A stretch of 13,271 bases of DNA. Origin: Flavobacterium psychrophilum (GTDB lineage Bacteria; Bacteroidota; Bacteroidia; Flavobacteriales; Flavobacteriaceae). Under the pieces are notes generated by a model. It was not told the DNA's origin. It saw nothing but the letters and a program-made list of their open reading frames with translations, and ran no database searches. The translations under genes and the position numbers were made by a program. This document shows positions 8,238-13,271 of the stretch, one piece after another. The stretch is taken from assembly GCA_945866505.1 (NCBI GenBank), contig CAMBHH010000093.1, positions 1 through 13,271 on the forward strand. Direction: 5' to 3'. How positions within the stretch are numbered: the first letter of the stretch is position 1; each line of letters begins with the position of its first letter.

Positions 8238-9173
8238 ATGAACCAAACTACAAATTCCATTCTAATGATTCGCCCTGTTGCGTTCCGAATGAACGAACAA
8301 ACGGCTGTAAATAATTATTATCAAAAAATCCTTGATGGATTGTCAAAAGAAACTGTAAATGCCAAAGCGCAAGAAGAGTTTGATGCATTTGTTGCCAAAC
8401 TCCGAATGTTTGGAGTCAATGTTATAGTAGTCGATGATACTTTAAATCCTGATACTCCAGACAGTATTTTTCCAAACAATTGGATTTCCTTTCACGAAAA
8501 TGGAGACGTAGTTTTATATCCGATGTTTGCTGAAAACCGTCGTGAAGAAAGACGAGAAGGCATTCTAGACATAATTGAAGACAATGGTTTTGTCATCAAT
8601 GAAATAATGGATTATACCTCCGCTGAAGAAGATAGTTTTTATCTTGAAGGTACAGGAAGTATTCTTTTAGACCGAGAAAACGGGAAAGCTTATTGTGCGT
8701 TGTCCCCTCGAGCTGACGAGGAGTTATTCATTGAATTCTGCGAGGATTTTGAGTATTCTCCGGTGATATTCGAAGCCTTTCAAACAGTGAATGGAGAGCG
8801 AAAATTGATTTACCATACTAATGTGATGATGTGTATTGGTACTACTTTTGCAGTTATTTGTGCGGATTGTATCGATGATAAAAAGGAACGTAAAATGGTT
8901 TTGGACAGTTTGAAAGCTGACGAAAAGGAAATCATTTTGATTACAGAAGACCAAGTCAATTCTTTTGCAGGCAACATGTTAGAAGTAAAAGGCAAAGACG
9001 ACAGGAGATATTTAGTAATGAGCCGATCGGCCCATCAAAGTCTTACCAAAAAGCAAAGCGCCCAAATAGAAGAACATGTCACTATTTTGAGCTCTAGTCT
9101 CGACACTATTGAAGCCTGTGGAGGAGGAAGCGCTAGATGTATGATGGCCGAAATATTTCTTCCATTAGAATGA
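8238..9173 (+). CDS. ctlX: Citrulline hydrolase CtlX-like (DDAH/amidinotransferase fold)
   Basis: The 311-residue product matches the CtlX group of the guanidino-group-modifying superfamily, related to the citrulline ureidase of Francisella, which hydrolyses citrulline to ornithine, CO2 and ammonia. Conserved pieces are MIRPVAFRMNEQTAVNNYYQ (10-29, substrate-side loop), TPDSIFPNNWIS (73-84, with Asp75), YPMFAENRREERR (94-106), LEGTGS (136-141), His193 in YHTNVMM, NSFAGNMLEV (241-250), and the nucleophile Cys301 in CGGGSARCMMAE. The whole catalytic set looks intact. The start is the ATG just after the right repeat of the inserted element. No TAnnTTTG element is visible in front, so it may depend on read-through from the DDAH-like gene or on sequence in the element. 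It converges on the MarC-family gene with only 10 bp between stops. Confidence 0.85.
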   Translation: MNQTTNSILMIRPVAFRMNEQTAVNNYYQKILDGLSKETVNAKAQEEFDAFVAKLRMFGVNVIVVDDTLNPDTPDSIFPNNWISFHENGDVVLYPMFAENRREERREGILDIIEDNGFVINEIMDYTSAEEDSFYLEGTGSILLDRENGKAYCALSPRADEELFIEFCEDFEYSPVIFEAFQTVNGERKLIYHTNVMMCIGTTFAVICADCIDDKKERKMVLDSLKADEKEIILITEDQVNSFAGNMLEVKGKDDRRYLVMSRSAHQSLTKKQSAQIEEHVTILSSSLDTIEACGGGSARCMMAEIFLPLE

Positions 9174-9183
9174 TTTTCAATTG

Positions 9184-9813
9184 CTAAAGCAAATTGCCTT
9201 TAATTATAGCAATCAATGCGCTCACGATATATTGAATTCCAATTGCAATTACTATGAAACCAACGATTCTGGAAATAGCAACAATTCCCGATGCACCCAG
9301 AATTTTGGAGAGATAATGAGCGCTTCTTAGAATTATAAATATGGCAATGGCAATTGCAAAAATTGCTAAACAGGAAATAATAATTTCGTTTGTAGTATGA
9401 TGTTCTTGATAGAATGCTATGAGCAAAGAAATTGAGCCAGGCCCTGCAAGCATTGGAATAGCTAGCGGAGTTAAGGCAATATCGTTTCTTTGTTGAGCTT
9501 CAGTTTCGGCTTTTTTGTTAATACCTCTCTTTTTAGTAAACTTCCCGGAGAGTAGAGAAAACCCGGAACTTACAATAATGATACCTCCGGCAATTCGCAG
9601 GGCTTCAATGCTGATGCCAAAAAAGGACAGGACGTATTGTCCAATAAAAAAAGAAACAATAAGGATGATAAATACATTTATTGCTGTCCATAACGAGATA
9701 CGGGAACGCTCTTTTTTAGTATCAGAGTGGGTGAGTCCAACGAAGATGGGTACCGTTCCAATAGGGTTTAGCACCGAAAACAGCGCAGCAAATAAATAGA
9801 TAAAAAGATCCAT
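9184..9813 (-). CDS. MarC-family membrane protein
   Basis: The 209-residue inner-membrane protein has six hydrophobic segments, as usual for MarC (UPF0056). The hallmarks are NPIGTVPIFVGLT (16-28) in helix 1, ALRIAGGI (71-78), the second-half repeat DIALTPLAIPMLAGPGSI (111-128) and SRIVGFIVIAIGIQYI (181-196). A basic polar loop (about 91-110) separates the two halves. The family is often annotated as a neutral amino acid transporter, and earlier as multiple-antibiotic-resistance protein; the latter role was not upheld in E. coli, so I do not assign a substrate. It is transcribed towards ctlX and away from the CoA-binding gene, alone on its strand. No exact -7 element was found before its ATG. 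Confidence 0.88.
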   Translation of the reverse strand: MDLFIYLFAALFSVLNPIGTVPIFVGLTHSDTKKERSRISLWTAINVFIILIVSFFIGQYVLSFFGISIEALRIAGGIIIVSSGFSLLSGKFTKKRGINKKAETEAQQRNDIALTPLAIPMLAGPGSISLLIAFYQEHHTTNEIIISCLAIFAIAIAIFIILRSAHYLSKILGASGIVAISRIVGFIVIAIGIQYIVSALIAIIKGNLL

Positions 9814-9898
9814 GTTGTCATGTTTTAAAGGTGTAAAAATAGTGTTTTAATTGTTTTTTTTAAACTATTTATTTTTGCATCGTTTTGTGTGCTCTAAC

Positions 9899-9916
9899 TA
9901 AGGTTTTAAAACCTTA
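9899..9916. repeat. Perfect 18-bp palindrome TAAGGTTTTAAAACCTTA
   Basis: It lies in the 150-bp divergent region between the MarC-family and CoA-binding genes, ending 20 bp before the -7 element at 9937, so it covers the -33 region. A dyad of this length at this place suits an operator. It could instead be a dispersed intergenic repeat of flavobacteria. Confidence 0.55.
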
Positions 9917-9936
9917 TCCACACTGCTTTTTTTGAC

Positions 9937-9944
9937 TACTTTTG
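9937..9944 (+). promoter_or_regulatory. -7 element for the CoA-binding protein gene
   Basis: TACTTTTG fits TAnnTTTG and is followed by the ATG 19 nt later, again implying a very short leader. A TTA at 9914-9916 sits 20 nt upstream in place of TTG and overlaps the palindrome at 9899-9916. Confidence 0.45.
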
Positions 9945-9963
9945 TACCATACAATTTTAGAAA

Positions 9964-10329
9964 ATGAAAAACAAAAAAACGGTGGTTCTCGGAGCAAGTG
10001 CGAAACCAGAAAAATATGCTTTCAAAGCCATTACAATGTTAGTTGAAAAAGGACATTCTGTTTTGGCTATTGGGCAAAATGTAGGAGAGGTTGCTGGAAT
10101 TAAAATTCAAACAAAAGCGATCCCATTAAAAAACATAGACACTATTAGTTTATATTTGAACGCTACTCGCCAACGTGATTATTACAATTACATCGTTGAA
10201 TCAAAGCCTAAACGAGTGATTTTTAATCCTGGAACGGAGAATCCAGAGTTCTACCAATTATTGGAATTGAATAATATAAAGGTAGAAATAGCTTGTACTT
10301 TAGTTTTGTTGGCAACAAATCAGTATTAA
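9964..10329 (+). CDS. CoA-binding domain protein (YccU-like Rossmann fold)
   Basis: The 121-residue protein consists of a single CoA_binding_2 domain. The nucleotide-binding start is TVVLGASAKPEKYAFKAI (6-23), then GHSVLAIG (30-37). The second half carries LYLNATRQRDYYNYI (63-77), PKRVIFNPGTENPEF (82-96) and the C-terminal ACTLVLLATNQY (110-121). The domain resembles the CoA-binding domain of succinyl-CoA synthetase alpha and acyl-CoA synthetases, but lacks catalytic parts. Small stand-alone members are common in bacteria and their roles are not known. No signal peptide is present, so it is cytoplasmic. It appears to be transcribed alone, with a -7 element and palindrome upstream and a long hairpin 19 bp after the stop. 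Confidence 0.87.
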   Translation: MKNKKTVVLGASAKPEKYAFKAITMLVEKGHSVLAIGQNVGEVAGIKIQTKAIPLKNIDTISLYLNATRQRDYYNYIVESKPKRVIFNPGTENPEFYQLLELNNIKVEIACTLVLLATNQY

Positions 10330-10347
10330 TTTAAATAATTTGTTCGT

Positions 10348-10391
10348 TGACTAGTGCTAAATAACCTGTATCGATTATTTAGCACTAGTCA
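10348..10391. repeat. 17-bp-stem hairpin after the CoA-binding gene
   Basis: The arms 10348-10364 and 10375-10391 are perfectly complementary, with a 10-nt loop. It begins 19 nt after the stop and so may end the transcript, but no T run follows on the plus strand, so it is not a standard intrinsic terminator. Confidence 0.6.
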
Positions 10392-10571
10392 TGTTTGTGG
10401 ATTTGCCACTATAAATTTTGAGATTTGGACTCGGTTGATTACAAGGTCCTTGGTAAGTTGCCAGCTGATAGTTAAAGTTTGAGGTTGTGAATAGTATATT
10501 TTTGGAATGCACTAATTTTAAAATCGGTTTAGCTAGTTTAGTTTTTCAAGGATTTTGTCTTTTGGGAAAGG

Positions 10572-10628
10572 GTAATTTTAATTACTATGGTTGTTTTTCA
10601 ATGGAATTCATCAAGTAATTTTAATTAC
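10572..10628. repeat. Two copies of palindrome GTAATT-TT-AATTAC
   Basis: Identical 14-bp sites lie at 10572-10585 and 10615-10628, 43 bp apart, about four helical turns, so both would face the same side of the DNA. Each is itself a 6-bp inverted repeat. This suits a pair of binding sites for a dimeric regulator, but no protein is known to me for it. Confidence 0.45.
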
Positions 10629-10921
10629 ATCGATTTAGTAAAAACGACAAATTGCTTCATTATTCTCTATGTTTCAAGAATTTGATAGATATGTTATTAT
10701 GTTAATGTTAAAATTAGGTAAATTATAGAGAATTGTATGATTGCTTTGTGAATCAAGTTCGAGTTTTTGACATTTAAATTTAAGTTTCAACCTACTGTTG
10801 GTCAATATTATATGAACAATGATTCTGCAAGACATTAAATTATGTTAAAAAATTTATAATTTATTTGTTGATTTTTTAGATTTTTAAGTAAGCTAAATAG
10901 TGCAAAGTAAGAGGTTTTAAT

Positions 10922-10929
10922 TATATTTG
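10922..10929 (+). promoter_or_regulatory. Possible upstream promoter -7 element for fcl
   Basis: TATATTTG fits TAnnTTTG. No TTG is present at the -33 distance. If used, the transcript would carry a leader of about 210 nt before fcl. Confidence 0.3.
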
Positions 10930-10943
10930 CAGTCAATATTTTA

Positions 10944-10986
10944 AACTTATACGGCTGCATAATGTAAGTTGGAATGGCGAAGCCAT
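10944..10986 (+). other. Two small hairpins in a possible fcl leader RNA
   Basis: AACTTATA/TGTAAGTT (10944-10951 with 10963-10970, one G-T pair) is followed by ATGGC-GAA-GCCAT (10974-10986). Both lie just after the -7 element at 10922. They match no riboswitch family I recognise. Confidence 0.25.
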
Positions 10987-11063
10987 ATAGTTTTGTTATT
11001 GATAATAGATTTTTAGAAAATAAAAATAGTGAGTACTTGATTTTCTAAAAGTAAATATATTTT

Positions 11064-11077
11064 AGTTACATGTAACT
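11064..11077. repeat. Perfect 14-bp palindrome AGTTACATGTAACT
   Basis: It is centred 47 bp before the fcl-proximal -7 element, with a further GTTAC half-site at 11086-11090. The position suits an activator or repressor site for the polysaccharide genes. This is inference. Confidence 0.4.
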
Positions 11078-11116
11078 GTTAATTTGTTACAAAAAGATTA
11101 TAATTCAGGGCGGAAA

Positions 11117-11124
11117 TAATTTTG
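11117..11124 (+). promoter_or_regulatory. -7 element proximal to fcl
   Basis: TAATTTTG fits TAnnTTTG and lies 24 nt before the fcl ATG. The nearest TTG (11084-11086) is 30 nt upstream, longer than usual for a -33 element. Confidence 0.4.
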
Positions 11125-11148
11125 AATTCCATAAAAAGAATAAATACA

Positions 11149-12099
11149 ATGAATTTAAACACAAAAATATATATTGCAGGTCATCGCGGTATGGTTGGCT
11201 CCGCAATTTGGAGAACGCTAACTACGAAAGGTTATACTAATTTGATTGGAGTTTCAAGTGCTGAATTGGATTTGCGCAATCAGCAAGCCGTTCGCGACTT
11301 TATATTTGCAGCAAAGCCTGATGTTATTATTGATGCTGCTGCAAGAGTTGGAGGCATCTTGGCTAATAATAATTATCCGTATCAATTCATTATGGAGAAT
11401 ATGCAAATCCAGAACAATCTTATTGATTCTGCTTTGCAAGCGGGTGTCGAAAAGTTTATTTTCCTAGGAAGTTCTTGTATTTATCCACGACTCGCTCCTC
11501 AGCCTTTGAAAGAAGAATATCTGCTAACAGGTGATTTAGAACCCACAAACGAATGGTACGCTATAGCTAAGATTACAGGTGTAAAAGCTTGTCAGGCTAT
11601 CCGTAAACAATTTAGCAAGGACTATGTGAGTTTAATGCCAACCAATTTGTATGGAACTTATGATAATTTCGATTTGAATACTTCGCACGTTCTTCCTGCT
11701 ATGATGCGAAAATTTCATGAAGCTAAGGAAAACAATAATGCACCAGTAACCCTGTGGGGAAGCGGAACTCCTTTGCGCGAATTTTTGTTTGTGGATGATA
11801 TGGCTGAAGCCGTCGTTTTTGCTTTGGAGAATAAGTTGCCAGACTATTTATATAATATAGGAACAGGAGTAGATTTGACCATTAAAGAACTGGCAGAAAC
11901 CATACAAAAGATTACTGGACATCAAGGAGATATTGTTTGGGATGCCACAAAACCCGATGGAACACCACGTAAGTTAATGGATATTTCTAAAATGCACGAT
12001 TTGGGTTGGAAACACAAAGTGAATTTGGAAGAAGGCATTAAAAGGACTTATGATTGGTTTGTTACCAACGTGGAAAATGTCAAAAAAGTTACTTTATAG
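11149..12099 (+). CDS. fcl: GDP-L-fucose synthase
   Basis: This NADPH-dependent epimerase/reductase turns GDP-4-keto-6-deoxymannose, the product of Gmd, into GDP-L-fucose for surface glycans. The product has 316 residues, close to the usual 310-320. The Rossmann motif is IAGHRGMVGSAI (9-20). The SDR catalytic set is Ser108 in FLGSSCIYP, Tyr137 in NEWYAIAK and Lys141. Cys110 and His180 (TSH) match the residues used for epimerisation in the E. coli enzyme. PLREFLFVDDMAEAV (208-222) and YNIGTG (235-240) are also typical. I chose ATG 11149: the in-frame TTG at 11122 lies inside the -7 element, and the ATG product begins like known Fcl proteins. The gmd gene follows 93 bp later, probably co-transcribed; the order fcl-gmd is the reverse of E. 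coli. Confidence 0.95.
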   Translation: MNLNTKIYIAGHRGMVGSAIWRTLTTKGYTNLIGVSSAELDLRNQQAVRDFIFAAKPDVIIDAAARVGGILANNNYPYQFIMENMQIQNNLIDSALQAGVEKFIFLGSSCIYPRLAPQPLKEEYLLTGDLEPTNEWYAIAKITGVKACQAIRKQFSKDYVSLMPTNLYGTYDNFDLNTSHVLPAMMRKFHEAKENNNAPVTLWGSGTPLREFLFVDDMAEAVVFALENKLPDYLYNIGTGVDLTIKELAETIQKITGHQGDIVWDATKPDGTPRKLMDISKMHDLGWKHKVNLEEGIKRTYDWFVTNVENVKKVTL

Positions 12100-12192
12100 A
12101 CATAATACATTTCAATAATAATTTCAATAGCAATTACATTAGATCAGTGGTCGATAGCGATCAAAACTCATATCAATAAATACTAAATAATC

Positions 12193-13271
12193 ATGGATAA
12201 TAAACAAAAAACCGCATTAGTTACAGGGATTACAGGGCAAGATGGATCATATTTGGCTGAATTATTATTAGAGAAAGGGTATCAAGTTCATGGGGTAAAA
12301 AGACGTGCCTCCTCCTTTAATACGCAGCGAATCGACCACATCTATCAAGATCAACACGAAAATCACGTTAATTTTAAATTGCATTACGGTGATTTGACAG
12401 ATTCTACGAATATTATAAGAATCATCCAAGAAGTACAGCCTGATGAAATCTATAATCTTGGGGCTATGTCACACGTAAAAGTTTCTTTTGATTCTCCTGA
12501 ATATGTAGCTAATGTCGATGGTATAGGAACTTTAAGGATTTTAGAAGCGGTAAGAATTCTTGGTCTTGAAAAGAAAACTAGAATTTATCAAGCTTCTACA
12601 TCTGAGTTGTATGGTGGTCTAGCTGAAAATAAAAACGCAGCAGGATTTTACGATGAAAATTCTCCGTTCTATCCACGCTCTCCATATGGTGTAGCCAAGA
12701 TTTATGGTTTTTGGATTACCAAAAACTACCGTGAAGCTTATGATATTTATGCTTGTAATGGAATTTTATTTAACCACGAATCGCCAAGAAGAGGTGAAAC
12801 TTTTGTAACTCGAAAAATCACGATGGCTACAGCAGCAATTGCGTTGGGGAAACAAGATTGTTTATATTTAGGAAACTTGAACTCACAAAGAGACTGGGGA
12901 CATGCTAAAGATTATGTAGAAGCGATGTGGAGAATCTTGCAACAAGATGTAGCCGAAGATTATGTAATTGCAACAGGTGTAACCACTTATATCCGTGATT
13001 TTGTTCGTTATTCCTTTGCAGAAGTAGGAATGGAATTATCATTCGAAGGAGAAAATGAAAATGAAACTGCTACAATAGTGGCTTGTAATAATCCTGAATA
13101 CCAATTGCCCATTGGCACCGTAGTGGTAAGAGTAGACCCACAATATTATCGCCCTACAGAGGTAGATTTGTTGATTGGTGATCCAAGTAAATCAAAAAAA
13201 TTGGGTTGGAAACCCCAATATGACCTAGCCGGATTGGTAAAAGAAATGGTAGCAAGTGATTTGGAAATTTT
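12193..13271 (+). CDS. gmd: GDP-mannose 4,6-dehydratase (3' end missing)
   Basis: The enzyme converts GDP-mannose to GDP-4-keto-6-deoxymannose, the first step towards GDP-L-fucose and related sugars. From ATG 12193 the frame stays open to the end of the window, giving 359 codons. The family is usually around 370-375 residues, so only the last few are missing. The cofactor motif is [16 protein letters not shown] (11-26). [12 protein letters not shown] (33-44) is the NADP(H)-type segment. The catalytic residues are Thr136 and Glu138 in QASTSELYG, plus Tyr165 and Lys169 in PRSPYGVAK. Further signatures are [17 protein letters not shown] (194-210), [14 protein letters not shown] (233-246) and [14 protein letters not shown] (318-331). 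The insertion-like [19 protein letters not shown] (142-160) is, as I recall, usual in flavobacterial Gmd proteins. No clear promoter lies in the 93-bp gap after fcl. Confidence 0.96.
   Translation, partial: MDNKQKTALVTGITGQDGSYLAELLLEKGYQVHGVKRRASSFNTQRIDHIYQDQHENHVNFKLHYGDLTDSTNIIRIIQEVQPDEIYNLGAMSHVKVSFDSPEYVANVDGIGTLRILEAVRILGLEKKTRIYQASTSELYGGLAENKNAAGFYDENSPFYPRSPYGVAKIYGFWITKNYREAYDIYACNGILFNHESPRRGETFVTRKITMATAAIALGKQDCLYLGNLNSQRDWGHAKDYVEAMWRILQQDVAEDYVIATGVTTYIRDFVRYSFAEVGMELSFEGENENETATIVACNNPEYQLPIGTVVVRVDPQYYRPTEVDLLIGDPSKSKKLGWKPQYDLAGLVKEMVASDLEI

Larger units (their letters stand above)
10330..11148. other. Long noncoding stretch before fcl
   Basis: These 819 bases hold no gene I can support on either strand. 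They contain a 17-bp-stem hairpin (10348-10391) and two copies of the palindrome GTAATTTTAATTAC (10572-10585 and 10615-10628). There is a distant inverted pair ATTCTCTAT/ATAGAGAAT (10662-10670 and 10725-10733). -7 elements lie at 10922 and 11117, with two small hairpins at 10944-10986 and the palindrome AGTTACATGTAACT (11064-11077) between them. A weaker -7 match, TATTTTTG at 10497-10504, has a TTG 15 nt upstream but no gene after it. The stretch may hold a regulatory leader, a small RNA or remnants of a lost gene. Confidence 0.5.

Noticed and set aside
9178..9196. Inverted repeat CAATTGCT/AGCAAATTG between ctlX and the MarC-family gene as a terminator
   Set aside because: The loop is 2 nt, the stem has a bulge, it overlaps the minus-strand coding end, and no T tract follows.
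11107..11117. GGGCGGAAAT resembling the enterobacterial ops (JUMPstart) element before polysaccharide genes
   Set aside because: Only GGCGG agrees, the rest of the ops consensus is absent, and the RfaH-ops system is not expected in Bacteroidota.
11122..11148. TTG start for fcl, nine codons upstream
   Set aside because: It overlaps the TAATTTTG promoter element, and the added residues have no match to Fcl N-termini.
12109..12129. Direct repeat ATTTCAATA (two copies) in the fcl-gmd gap
   Set aside because: Short AT-rich repeat of two units, easily chance.

Overview
The window looks like chromosome from a flavobacterium (Bacteroidota, probably Flavobacterium or a close relative). It is AT-rich, and its genes start after A-rich stretches rather than clear Shine-Dalgarno sites. 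Most starts are preceded by the Bacteroidota -7 promoter element TAnnTTTG. The protein families also fit: DUF2851, PspC-like, CtlX, an S23-type four-helix-bundle protein, and enolase with the loop GGSHSDAP. No rRNA, tRNA, CRISPR array or recognisable transposase gene was seen.

Left part (1-3698): the 3' end of a DnaQ-type DEDDh exonuclease gene, a DUF2851 gene, and a short PspC-like membrane protein gene with a good promoter. An 18-bp-stem bidirectional terminator separates these from a convergent cationic-amino-acid-type permease gene on the minus strand.

Middle (3699-9173): a divergent promoter region, then enolase (eno) and citrate synthase (gltA), each with its own promoter element and terminator. 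Next come two genes of the guanidino-group-modifying superfamily: a DDAH/arginine-deiminase-like hydrolase and CtlX, a citrulline hydrolase. Together they could convert arginine (or methylarginine) to citrulline and then to ornithine. The whole gap between this pair is a compact element of about 470 bp. It has 27-bp imperfect inverted repeats built from a GTTGTAG-type heptad and encloses a four-helix-bundle (S23/IVS-type) gene broken by one in-frame TAA. This is the most unusual structure in the window.

Right part (9174-13271): a MarC-family membrane protein gene on the minus strand and a small CoA-binding Rossmann protein gene. An 819-bp stretch follows with no supportable gene but several palindromes and hairpins. 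Then come fcl and gmd (the latter running off the end), the two enzymes that turn GDP-mannose into GDP-L-fucose. They probably open a surface-polysaccharide or glycosylation cluster that continues beyond the window.
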